DNA from: a virus
Direction: 5' to 3' (one strand)
Length of the DNA stretch: 23,348 nt
Virus record (IMG/VR): IMGVR_UViG_3300009432_000039
Coordinates: 1 to 23,348 of that record
Positions 1-6,946 of the stretch are shown in pieces (position 1 is the stretch's first letter; each line of letters starts with the position of its first letter). The notes beneath the pieces are model-generated. The model saw only the letters and a list, made by a program, of their open reading frames with translations, did not search any database and was not told the DNA's origin. Made by a program: the position numbers and the translations under genes.

Positions 1-2
1 AT

Positions 3-1049
3 ATGTTTGAAGGACTGCCCTTAGAGCCTGATGATGACGATGATGGTTGTCGTAATATTCGGCAAATGATGTATTTACTGTGCAACAAAGATGACGAAGT
101 GTGGAGTTGGTTGGCAAGGTGGTTGGCGTTTCCGTTGCAACATGTGGGCGCTAAAATGCATACAGCAGTATTGATGCATTCTGATGTGCAAGGATCGGGT
201 AAGTCATTATTGTTTGACGGGGTGATGCGGCCAATATTTGGTGAGTATGGTGCTACGCTTGGCCAGACCCAAATGGAAAGCCAATATACGGATTGGTCCA
301 GTAATTTGCTTTATGGTTTGTTTGAAGAAATTTTCAGTCGTGATCAAAAGTATTCCCACATGGGGACCATTAAACAAATGATCACCGGCGAAAAGCAGCG
401 CATTGAAAAGAAGTTTATGAGTGGTTGGGAAGAATCAAATCACATGAACTGTATTTTTTTATCAAATGAGTTGTTGCCGTTTCCAATTGAGCAGTCAGAT
501 CGTCGTTTTTTAGTGATTTGGCCAAACTGGAAGCTTGACCCAGAATTGCAAGCAAATGTAGGCCGAGAAATAAAAAATGGTGGTGCAGCAAAGTTTTTAA
601 ATTGGTTGCTAAAAGTAGATACATCTAACTTTGAAGAACGCACTAAACCGCCCATGACTGAAGCCAAAGAATGGCTGATTGATTTTGGCAGGCCCACTTG
701 GGATTCGTTTTATGTGCAGTGGCAAAAAGATTTATTAGAGGTGCCTTATTGCAGTTGTCTAACGTCGGACTTGTGGGAAGTGTATCGTCATTGGTGCAAG
801 CTAAATGGCATTGGTAAGGTGATGGATAACCAAAAGTTTCCAAAGCTGATAGAGCGCCGTGTATTTGCACGACAGGCCAAACAAAACTATATGAATGGTT
901 CAGATCAGAAGCAAGGTACGGTATATTTAACTGAGTCTGTTCCCAGTTTAAATGAAGACGGTAGTAAGGTTATCAAAAAGGTATGGCTTGGTGCGCAAGT
1001 GATGAAGTTTAAGCTTGCTATGTCGTCATACATTGTTGAATCTGAATGA
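3..1049 (+). CDS. P4-type phage replication primase/helicase, C-terminal part (5' partial)
   Basis: The visible 348 residues are a superfamily 3/P4-like helicase ATPase of the kind found behind a primase domain in phage and satellite replication proteins (DUF5906-like). Walker A is QGSGKS at residues 63-68, Walker B is probably LFEEI at 106-110, a sensor-like IFLSNE lies at 151-156 and an arginine-finger-like DRRF at 166-169. The frame is open to the left edge of the window and the first ATG falls just before the helicase domain. The true start and the N-terminal primase or zinc-binding part are therefore most likely outside the window. The protein would melt DNA and prime phage replication. 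The repeat-rich non-coding region directly downstream is a plausible target. The family assignment comes from motifs read by eye; the helicase class is firmer than the exact family. Confidence 0.8.
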   Translation: MFEGLPLEPDDDDDGCRNIRQMMYLLCNKDDEVWSWLARWLAFPLQHVGAKMHTAVLMHSDVQGSGKSLLFDGVMRPIFGEYGATLGQTQMESQYTDWSSNLLYGLFEEIFSRDQKYSHMGTIKQMITGEKQRIEKKFMSGWEESNHMNCIFLSNELLPFPIEQSDRRFLVIWPNWKLDPELQANVGREIKNGGAAKFLNWLLKVDTSNFEERTKPPMTEAKEWLIDFGRPTWDSFYVQWQKDLLEVPYCSCLTSDLWEVYRHWCKLNGIGKVMDNQKFPKLIERRVFARQAKQNYMNGSDQKQGTVYLTESVPSLNEDGSKVIKKVWLGAQVMKFKLAMSSYIVESE

Positions 1050-1050
1050 T

Positions 1051-1358
1051 TGTCGTAGGGCTCGTAGGGTTGAATGTATAGGTTATTGCATACCCCTACG
1101 ATACGAAAAGCCCCGTGCTTAAAGGCATGTATGGGTTTGTCGTAGGGGTTGCATAGGTTTGCGCGCACGCACGGGTGCGTAAATTTATATTTTACCAGTA
1201 GGCTTATTTTCTTCTTACGCGAACTTAAAACCTACACGACCTATACGACCCCTACGACAAATCAAATAAACCATTGATATAACTGATTAAAAGCATCGTA
1301 TAGGTTTAAACAAACTCCTACGATGCGGTACGACAGACAAAAAAGGGAACTACGACAT
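1051..1358. repeat. Array of TACGA/TCGTA (CCCTACGAC-like) repeats; candidate replication origin
   Basis: This stretch between the replication gene and the Q-like gene has no convincing gene. It carries about a dozen copies of a core TACGA or its complement TCGTA, most within a longer CCTACGAC/GTCGTAGG. Copies start near 1051, 1061, 1096, 1102, 1138, 1231, 1241, 1251, 1295, 1315, 1327 and 1349. The 1231-1260 cluster is a tandem run of three with about 10-bp spacing. CCCCTACGA at 1093-1101 and TCGTAGGGG at 1140-1148 form an inverted pair. GCATCGTA at 1293-1300 and TACGATGC at 1319-1326 form another. An AT-rich stretch at about 1181-1230 sits between the clusters. The layout fits an iteron origin next to its initiator/helicase gene, as in satellite P4. 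A regulatory array for the downstream gene is the alternative. Confidence 0.6.
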
Positions 1359-1695
1359 GAATGAAGTGATTCATCAAAGACTTTTAAACTGGTCTGAGGC
1401 CGTAAAAGGCGGTTTAACTATGTCAGGGTATTGCTCGGTACTGGGAAACCTTGCCAGCGAATCAGGCGGCCAGTCTGCCCACGATTACAGAATACCTTTC
1501 AGCATTACCATCGAAGAAACAGAAAAGGCCGTACAGACTCTGCCAGACGCTTTAAAGAATATTGTTTTAGAGTTTTATATGAACGATGCCAGCACCTTAG
1601 ATCAAAAGCTTAAAGCGCTGGAAATATCCAAGCGCACTTTGTATCGTCGCTTGGATATGGCTCATGGGTTGATTTTAATTACTGTGAGGTCCTAA
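1357..1695 (+). CDS. Q-like late antitermination / late-gene regulator
   Basis: A 112-residue protein whose C-terminal half (about 50-108) looks like the sigma-region-4-type helix-turn-helix seen in lambdoid antiterminator Q-like and similar late regulators. The features are a leucine-rich helix (LPDALKNIVLEFY), then KALEISKRTLYRRLDMAHGLI, the putative recognition helix. The N-terminus (INR/LLNWSEAV...GG...GYCS) also has the feel of lambda-group Q proteins. It sits after the replication module and upstream of the late genes, the usual Q position. Several intrinsic terminators inside the late operon support an antitermination system. The start ATG overlaps the last TACGAC repeat, so the array may also control it. 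Its stop overlaps the convergent DUF6161-like gene by 17 bp. The family assignment is inferred from motif and position. Confidence 0.6.
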   Translation: MNEVIHQRLLNWSEAVKGGLTMSGYCSVLGNLASESGGQSAHDYRIPFSITIEETEKAVQTLPDALKNIVLEFYMNDASTLDQKLKALEISKRTLYRRLDMAHGLILITVRS

Positions 1696-2896
1696 ACGAC
1701 CTTGTTAAATCGTTTATAGGTAGTGTGGGGCCGTTTTCATTGTGAAGTAGGCCAGACTCGCTTCTACTAAATAGAGAGGTTAAAACAAGCTCGCGATCCT
1801 TTTCCTTTAGTTCGGTTTCATTGCATAGCGCGAGATAGAAGTGGGTTAGCTGTTCCCTTTCTCTTGCGTCTTGGGCTAGGTGGAGTGAGCTAAAGATAAA
1901 TTTGGATAATGCTTTGAGTGTAAATCCTAATATGGCAACAATGGTTGCAAATATAAAGGCTCCTTTTAAGCTTCCTAGGTCTAACTCATGCTGCTCACCG
2001 CTGAGCCATGTAATAAAGAATGTACTTAAAAATATTAATGTTATTGCGATGATAATGCCGGAGATAATAGCGCTATAGAGAGCTTTTAAATTATGTTCTT
2101 TGGCGAGGTTTTTCCAGTACTCTGCTGGGGCCTTAAGTCGTAGGTCTTCTTTGTATAGAGCTTCAAGGCGGTCTTTCTCTTTTGACCACTCCTGCAATTG
2201 ACCTGTAAATATTTCATCGTGCTGTCTGATCTGGTTCTTAAGTAATGTATCAGCGCAGTTTTGTGTGGCGGTGAATTTTTCAGTTATTGAATTTAACTCG
2301 TTTTCTGTGTCAGCTCTTAAAGTCTCTGTTTGGTCATTGGTTGCTGTAACTAGTTCATCTGTTTTTTCAATGATGTCATCTATCGACTCTTCTTCGCTTT
2401 GTCTTCTTTTGGTTATGTCTGATTTTTGAAAGCGGAACTCATATGCTAATAAATTACCTAGAAATGACTCTGCATTGAATGTCTGTGGTTTGAAATAATC
2501 ATTTCTAGAGGATGACCAGAAATGAAATGCTGTTGCAAGGTCGTGGTCTTTTGTTATTTGGAGGATCTTTTTTGCTAAAGGTGTTGATCGGCTAATGAAA
2601 TACAATCGCGTGAAATTAATTAGATTAGTAGTGTCGCGTCGTACGATTTGATCAAAGAATCGTTTGTTGAATTCTTCAGGATCATCTTTATTGCTTGCTA
2701 TTAGACGCGAAATATAACTCAGGGCGGTGCTTAGGATTGAATATGCTTGAAATGGCGACCCCGGATAAGTCTCAGCAGTGTTAATCTCTTTCCAGAAAGT
2801 GGTTTCTCGTATTAGAAATTTTTCAAGAGAATCAGCTGTCTTGAAGGTATGGCTGTGTGTGAGCTGAAGGGGTTGGTCGAATTTCATTTTATCCAC
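1679..2896 (-). CDS. DUF6161-like coiled-coil membrane protein (probable prophage moron)
   Basis: A 405-residue protein on the strand opposite to all surrounding phage genes. It has a mostly helical soluble N-terminal part (1-160), a long charged coiled-coil region (about 165-255), the motif APAEYWKNLAKEH (256-268), two membrane segments (about 273-297 and 309-332), and a cytoplasmic-looking tail with LFSRSESGLL (375-384). This pattern resembles DUF6161 proteins, which as far as I know have no established function. The annotated start is a GTG; an ATG three codons later (at 2887) is an alternative. It lies between the Q-like gene and the late leader and has an inverted repeat just upstream. 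It is therefore probably expressed in the lysogen, independently of the lytic program. A role in phage exclusion or host fitness is plausible but unproven. Confidence 0.7.
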   Translation of the reverse strand: MDKMKFDQPLQLTHSHTFKTADSLEKFLIRETTFWKEINTAETYPGSPFQAYSILSTALSYISRLIASNKDDPEEFNKRFFDQIVRRDTTNLINFTRLYFISRSTPLAKKILQITKDHDLATAFHFWSSSRNDYFKPQTFNAESFLGNLLAYEFRFQKSDITKRRQSEEESIDDIIEKTDELVTATNDQTETLRADTENELNSITEKFTATQNCADTLLKNQIRQHDEIFTGQLQEWSKEKDRLEALYKEDLRLKAPAEYWKNLAKEHNLKALYSAIISGIIIAITLIFLSTFFITWLSGEQHELDLGSLKGAFIFATIVAILGFTLKALSKFIFSSLHLAQDAREREQLTHFYLALCNETELKEKDRELVLTSLFSRSESGLLHNENGPTLPINDLTRSFRTSQ

Positions 2897-2907
2897 AATT
2901 TATAGTT

Positions 2908-2935
2908 TGTAGTGCTTTTTCTTGTTATCACTACA
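2908..2935 (-). promoter_or_regulatory. Inverted repeat upstream of the DUF6161-like gene (candidate operator)
   Basis: TGTAGTG at 2908-2914 and CACTACA at 2929-2935 form a perfect 7-bp inverted repeat with a 14-bp spacer. It lies 12 to 40 bp upstream of the minus-strand start. A TATAAA-like hexamer lies close by on the minus strand between the repeat and the start. The dyad could be a dimeric repressor site, but it could also be chance in an AT-rich stretch. Confidence 0.35.
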
Positions 2936-3124
2936 TCGCAAACCTTTACAGTATACGGGTTTCGTGAGTTTTCCACAGGATAACAAAGTGCGGGTTCAAA
3001 AAGAAGCGTGGCACAGGGTGCTATAGTCCACGTCAACATCTCATAGTTGTGTTTAAGGCACTTACTTGGTGTTGTCTCGGAGTGGTTCCCGACTGGCCTC
3101 TAGGTTTTCCTAGGGGCCTTTTTT
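2936..3124 (+). promoter_or_regulatory. Candidate late promoter / antiterminated leader region
   Basis: This 189-bp non-coding stretch follows the Q-like gene and the inserted moron, and ends in a strong intrinsic terminator immediately before the lysis genes. That is the arrangement of the lambda pR'-leader-tR' region, where Q loads on a paused polymerase. A TATAGT hexamer at 3022-3027 is a possible -10 element, but I see no good -35 at the right distance, so the promoter itself is not established. The call rests mainly on position and on the terminator. Confidence 0.35.
3095..3124 (+). terminator. Intrinsic terminator upstream of the lysis cassette (tR'-like)
   Basis: GGCCTCTAGG at 3095-3104 pairs with CCTAGGGGCC at 3109-3118 (one T-G wobble) around a TTTT loop. 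Six Ts follow. It ends only a few bases before the first lysis gene, so transcripts from upstream must read through it to express the late genes. Confidence 0.85.
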
Positions 3125-3128
3125 ATGG

Positions 3129-3557
3129 ATGCGGAAAATGAATAGTGCAGTGCTGGTTCGTGATATTGGAAATGACCAAGGCACATTAGGCGCGCTGTAC
3201 ATTGATTATAAAAAGTTTTGTTATTCCATTGAATTGCCGGATCGCAATAATCAGGCGAACTATTCAAGAGTTCCTGCTGGCACGTATAAATGTGTTTGGC
3301 ATAAGAGCCCGCGCTTTGGCTTTTGCTACTTAATAACGGGTGTGGCTAGACGCTCGTTTATATTGATTCATGCGGCTAATTGGGCGGGTGACTCTAAACA
3401 AGGTTATCGCTGCAACTTACATGGTTGCATTGGCTTAGGTATGCGCAAAGGGCGCTTAGCTGGGCAAAAGGCGGTGCTGGCCAGTCGATTGGCAATCAAT
3501 AAGTTTAATCGTGTGATGGGCAAACAGCCTTTCATGCTAACCATAGTGGGTGAGTAA
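3129..3557 (+). CDS. DUF5675-like phage protein, candidate lysis/cell-wall enzyme
   Basis: A 142-residue soluble protein that opens the lysis cassette. The N-terminal half (GTLGALYIDYKKFCYSIELP, then RVPAGTYKC and SPRFG) matches the DUF5675 pattern known from phages and bacteria. Residues 80-104 carry IHAANW and then NLHGCIGLG, so His81, His98 and Cys100 are arranged much like the H...HGC active site of YkuD-type L,D-transpeptidases. That resemblance is my inference. An ATG three codons in (3138) is an alternative start. The stop overlaps the next start (TAATG), so it is translationally coupled to the holin-like gene. No recognisable lysozyme, amidase or transglycosylase is present in the window, so this is the best endolysin candidate here. 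Confidence 0.65.
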   Translation: MRKMNSAVLVRDIGNDQGTLGALYIDYKKFCYSIELPDRNNQANYSRVPAGTYKCVWHKSPRFGFCYLITGVARRSFILIHAANWAGDSKQGYRCNLHGCIGLGMRKGRLAGQKAVLASRLAINKFNRVMGKQPFMLTIVGE

Positions 3558-4060
3558 TGTTAGAAGCGCTTTTAAGTGGTGGTTTAACGGGTATTGCTGG
3601 CTCACTGGTATCAAACGTCACTGGCTACTTCAAAGCCAAACAGGATCATGCTCAGGCAATGGATGTAGCTAAGGTCACACTTAAGCAATCTGAGTTAGAT
3701 CATAAGTACGTGATGCAGCAAATAGCCGCTGAGGCTAAGTATAAGAATGATCAATTAAGTATTGAAGCTGATCGTGATACGGGTGTGGCCGAGTATGCAG
3801 CGTTAAGTGAATCATACAAAAGCCAAGGCTCATACACAGGTGACAATAAGCTGCTGGTGATCGCTGAGTTCCTTAATAAGATTACCCGTCCCACGCTTAC
3901 CTTTGCCCTGGTGTTCTTAACCACGGGCATCTACTTCCATTCTGTTGATGATGTGCAAAGTTTAATTGCTCGTGCAGTAGTGGCTATGACGGCCACTGTT
4001 ATTAGTTGGTGGTTCTGTGATCGTCAAATATCTAAAACAATAAGTAAGAAGATCTTATGA
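3557..4060 (+). CDS. Holin-like membrane protein (GTA_holin_3TM type)
   Basis: A 167-residue protein with an N-terminal hydrophobic/amphipathic helix (1-25), a charged helical middle (about 26-90) and two membrane helices near the C-terminus (about 112-128 and 136-153). It ends with WWFCDRQISK and a lysine-rich tail. The arrangement, including the NKITRPTLTF segment before the first clear membrane helix and the W-F-x-DR motif after the last one, resembles the three-TM holins linked to phage and gene-transfer-agent release. It would form the inner-membrane lesion that ends the infection. It overlaps the upstream gene by 1 nt and the downstream one by 4 nt (ATGA), so the lysis genes are co-translated. 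Confidence 0.65.
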   Translation: MLEALLSGGLTGIAGSLVSNVTGYFKAKQDHAQAMDVAKVTLKQSELDHKYVMQQIAAEAKYKNDQLSIEADRDTGVAEYAALSESYKSQGSYTGDNKLLVIAEFLNKITRPTLTFALVFLTTGIYFHSVDDVQSLIARAVVAMTATVISWWFCDRQISKTISKKIL

Positions 4061-4344
4061 GCGGAACAGTTGAAGCGAGAATGGATCGTCTTGATCATAC
4101 GCTAAGCAGTATCGAGAATAAGTTAGATCGCATTCTTGTAATTGAAGAGCGTCAACGTAATCAAACAGAAGAAACCAAGCGTGCGTTCAATCGTTTGTCT
4201 GGGCTTGAAGATCGGGTGCGAGTAATTGAAATAGAATTTGGTAAGACTGATTCTAAAACTAAATCGAATAGTAATGTTCTATGGGCAGGCTTCACTTTTG
4301 TATTGGCCGTGGCAAGTTCCATTGTCAGCTACAACCTACGCTAG
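4057..4344 (+). CDS. Small coiled-coil protein with one C-terminal membrane helix (lysis accessory)
   Basis: A 95-residue protein. Residues 5-62 form a strong heptad-like coiled coil (MDRLDHTLSSIENKLDRI..., LSGLEDRVRVIEIE). A short linker is followed by one membrane helix (about 74-92) and a tiny basic tail. This build resembles XhlA-type holin partners and other small lysis accessory proteins. It is the last gene before cos and overlaps the holin-like gene by 4 nt, so a role in lysis as holin partner, antiholin or spanin-like protein is likely. The exact function cannot be assigned. Confidence 0.6.
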   Translation: MSGTVEARMDRLDHTLSSIENKLDRILVIEERQRNQTEETKRAFNRLSGLEDRVRVIEIEFGKTDSKTKSNSNVLWAGFTFVLAVASSIVSYNLR

Positions 4345-4352
4345 AATTTTAC

Positions 4353-4420
4353 GGGTCCTTCTGGGGGTTCGTAGTATACGCGGACGGAAGGCGCGGGTTT
4401 TGGCCACAGATTGTTTCCTA
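4353..4420 (+). other. Lambda-type cos site (cosQ, cosN region, candidate cosB R site)
   Basis: GGGTCCTT at 4353-4360 is identical to the lambda cosQ element. Thirty-two bases further, GCGGGTTTT at 4393-4401 matches the sequence just right of the lambda nicking site, where the corresponding distance is about 35 bases from memory. The GC-rich 4380-4392 segment between them is the likely cosN. GTTTCCT at 4413-4419 matches the core of the lambda gpNu1 binding (R) sequence. The site lies directly between the lysis cassette and the small terminase gene, as in lambda. The exact cohesive end cannot be read from sequence alone. Confidence 0.7.
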
Positions 4421-4466
4421 TAGGGGGTTGTAGTGGTCTTTGTTTTATTAGCTTTTGAGGTTTGCT

Positions 4467-4970
4467 ATGTCTGATTTTGTTTTGACAGATCAGGCGACTC
4501 AAACCGGCTTTGCTGAGTTGTTGGATGTGAGTCAGCAAACCATCAGTAAACAGTATAAAAAAGGGGTGCTGCATTCAGGCGGCACTTATCACGATTGGTT
4601 GATTCAATACACCAAACATTTACGTGAAGAAGCCGCAGGTCGCGGTGGTGATTCACAGCAAGTTTTAACCCGTGCTCGAATCGAAGAGACATTGGAAAAC
4701 ACAGCTGCTAAACGCCAGCAGCGTTTGAAGGATGCCGGTACGCTTTTAGATAAAGATGATACCGCTATGCTGGCCAGTGAGATGGCAGGCCAAATTCGTG
4801 GCCATGTTATGACGGCAGGTGATGAAATCATTGAAGAGTTAATCAGCCTGCACAAATTAGAGTTGGAAGATGACCTTATCCTTAAACCATTACGAACTGC
4901 CCTCGGACACTGTGCAACAGATGTGCGTGAATTTGCAGAACGTATCGGAGCTGATAGCGTCGAATCTTGA
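4467..4970 (+). CDS. Terminase small subunit, Nu1-like
   Basis: A 167-residue protein beginning MSDFVLTD. Residues 10-50 form a winged-HTH-like DNA-binding segment (GFAELLDVSQQTISKQYKKG, then a glycine-rich wing). A charged helical dimerisation/terminase-binding region follows, with LTRARIEETLEN and AAKRQQRLKDAG resembling the gpNu1/P-type small subunits. It would bind cosB just upstream and bring the large subunit to the cos site. The ATG at 4467 is chosen because GAGG lies 7 nt upstream. The extra upstream codons would have to start at a TTG inside that ribosome binding site. Its 3' end overlaps the large subunit gene. Confidence 0.8.
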   Translation: MSDFVLTDQATQTGFAELLDVSQQTISKQYKKGVLHSGGTYHDWLIQYTKHLREEAAGRGGDSQQVLTRARIEETLENTAAKRQQRLKDAGTLLDKDDTAMLASEMAGQIRGHVMTAGDEIIEELISLHKLELEDDLILKPLRTALGHCATDVREFAERIGADSVES

Positions 4971-6936
4971 GCCTCAGTCGCCTGAGCCTATTGCTGATTG
5001 GGCACAAACCCATTTTAGATTACCCGCTGAAGGTGCCGATAAGCCTGGTCCTTATGATCTGCAATATGCCCCATATTTATTTGGCATATTTGCCGCGTTT
5101 GATGATCCAAATGTTGGTGAGATTTATACCATGAAGGCCGCCCAAGTGGGTTGGACTTTTGGCCTTGTGGCACTGCTTGGTAAAAAAATAGACACAGAGC
5201 CTTGCGCCATGGTGGTGATGTTTCCTAAAGAGGATGCAGCGCGAGAATTTAACGATGAAAAGTTTGAGCCAAGCATACGATCCACGCCGCGCTTAAGCCG
5301 TTTAATAGATGTTTCAAAGACGCGCAGCAAAGATAACCGCGCATTGTTTAAAAAATTCCCCAGTGGCTTTTTAAAACTGGTGGGCTCTAAGTCCATAAGC
5401 TCGGTTAAATCGACCCCTGCCAAGCTGGTAATTGTAGAGGAGCCAGACGATGCCACCAGTAACCTGAAAGATCAGGGTAACAGTATTGCGCTTTTGTGGG
5501 AGCGTACCAAACGAATTAGAAATTCAAAGCGTGTTTTAGGTGGTACGCCTTCAGTTAAAGGACTGTCAAAAGTTGAAGAGCACATACTTAAATCCGATCA
5601 GCGAGTGTTACCAATTCATTGCCATGATTGTGGTGATGTTCATGTTCTGGATTGGGACAACGTTAGTTGGTTGCAGTCCGATCAGGTTGAGCATGAAATC
5701 TATGGTTTCTCGCTACCCGATACCGCCGTTTATGTTTGTCCTCATTGTGGTTCTGGTTGGGATGATTATCAGCGTAAAAAAAATATACGTGACACCGTAA
5801 ATCAAGCCATTGAAGCGGGCGATCCTAATTGTGGTTGGGTGGCTACGGCTGAATTTCACGGTGCCGCAGGCTTTAAAGAATTAAGTGAGCTGTACAGCTG
5901 TTTGCCTGGTGCCGGTGTTGTTGAATTAGTACGCGATTATTTAGCGGCTGAGCACAAAGCTGGCAGCGGTGATGAAACCGATAAGGTTGTATTTGTAAAT
6001 TCAAAGCTTGGCCGTCCGTATGAATACCAAGACGACAACGCCAGTGCTGAAGAACTCAAAGAAAAAGCCTTAGACTATCAAGAATTGATCGTACCAAAAG
6101 CAGGTTTGCTGCTCACGGTAGGCGTTGATATTCAACATGATCGACTGGCCATTATCATTCGCGCCCATGGGCGAGGTGAAGAAAGCTGGCTAGTGCTTTG
6201 GAAAGAAATCAGCGCAAGCGTGGGTTGCTCAGATAAGAGTGATCCCGTTTGGAGTGAATTAGAAAGCATTGTTTACGGTGCCATCAAACATGAGTCAGGT
6301 AATGACGTATACGCTTCGGCGGTCAGCATTGATACCTCTGATGGTAATACCAATGATGCGGCCTATCACTTTGTAAGGCGCATGAGTAAAAAATACCCTC
6401 GGGTATTAACCATGGCCATTAAAGGTTCCAGCGCGCAAACCGATCCTGAAATATTTGTCACGCCAAAAGCTAAAGGCGTGGACCACGTAAACCCTAAAAA
6501 ACAATCCAAAGCGGATAAACACGGTTTAAAGGTTTTCATTGTTGGCACCAATAAAGCCAAAGACTTAATTGCATCACGTTTAAAATTGCAGGGCATAGGC
6601 TCAGGGCGCTTTCATTATTATAAAGATGTGCGCCTAGACTATTACGATCAAATGACGGGTGAAGTAAAAGCCCCTCATAGGTCAATCAAAGGCCGTAAGG
6701 TTTGGCAGCAAAAAGCAGGGCGAGCCATTGAGGCGTGGGATTGTGAGGTGTATGCACTTCATGCTTCCAGAGCAAGGCGCATTCATTTAATGACCCCGCG
6801 CCAATGGGATGCCTTAGAAGAAAAAATAAATCAAACCGATTTGTTCGCCGTTTCTGGAAACGTTTCAGAAGAAACGGATCAGCCCAAGAAAAAACTAAAA
6901 CGTTCTGGTGGTAAGTCTCGCCGGAAAAAACATTGA
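4921..6936 (+). CDS. Terminase large subunit, lambda gpA family
   Basis: ATP-driven DNA packaging motor and cos endonuclease. From the chosen start, EPQS...IADWAQTHFRLPAE (17-37) aligns with the lambda gpA N-terminus. KAAQVGWTFG (72-81) is the deviant Walker A, LVIVEEPDD (169-177) is Walker B, and paired cysteines CHDC (234-237) and CPHC (273-276) form the zinc site typical of the family. GVDIQHDR (401-408) starts the nuclease domain. The C-terminus is a lysine/arginine-rich tail that probably contacts DNA or the portal. The ATG at 4921 overlaps the small subunit by 50 nt. An in-frame ATG at 4870 would give 17 more residues but a 101-nt overlap, and lambda alignment does not need them. Confidence 0.92.
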   Translation: MCVNLQNVSELIASNLEPQSPEPIADWAQTHFRLPAEGADKPGPYDLQYAPYLFGIFAAFDDPNVGEIYTMKAAQVGWTFGLVALLGKKIDTEPCAMVVMFPKEDAAREFNDEKFEPSIRSTPRLSRLIDVSKTRSKDNRALFKKFPSGFLKLVGSKSISSVKSTPAKLVIVEEPDDATSNLKDQGNSIALLWERTKRIRNSKRVLGGTPSVKGLSKVEEHILKSDQRVLPIHCHDCGDVHVLDWDNVSWLQSDQVEHEIYGFSLPDTAVYVCPHCGSGWDDYQRKKNIRDTVNQAIEAGDPNCGWVATAEFHGAAGFKELSELYSCLPGAGVVELVRDYLAAEHKAGSGDETDKVVFVNSKLGRPYEYQDDNASAEELKEKALDYQELIVPKAGLLLTVGVDIQHDRLAIIIRAHGRGEESWLVLWKEISASVGCSDKSDPVWSELESIVYGAIKHESGNDVYASAVSIDTSDGNTNDAAYHFVRRMSKKYPRVLTMAIKGSSAQTDPEIFVTPKAKGVDHVNPKKQSKADKHGLKVFIVGTNKAKDLIASRLKLQGIGSGRFHYYKDVRLDYYDQMTGEVKAPHRSIKGRKVWQQKAGRAIEAWDCEVYALHASRARRIHLMTPRQWDALEEKINQTDLFAVSGNVSEETDQPKKKLKRSGGKSRRKKH

Positions 6937-6946
6937 GTATTAATAA

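Noticed and set aside
905-1168. Minus-strand frame reaching into the repeat region
   Set aside because: It overlaps the helicase gene and the repeat array and has no family resemblance, so it is treated as spurious.
1051-1358. CRISPR array
   Set aside because: The repeats are only 8-10 bp, vary in orientation and spacing, and have no regular spacers.
3001-3094. tRNA or small structured RNA upstream of the lysis genes
   Set aside because: I could not fold a cloverleaf or recognise a known RNA; the only clear structure is the terminator at its end.
4455-4466. Upstream TTG start for the small terminase subunit
   Set aside because: The TTG lies within the GAGG ribosome binding site that fits the ATG at 4467.
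4870-4920. Longer N-terminus for the terminase large subunit (ATG at 4870)
   Set aside because: It would overlap the small subunit by 101 nt, and the added residues have no counterpart needed for alignment with lambda gpA. ATG 4921 is preferred, although the longer form cannot be excluded.
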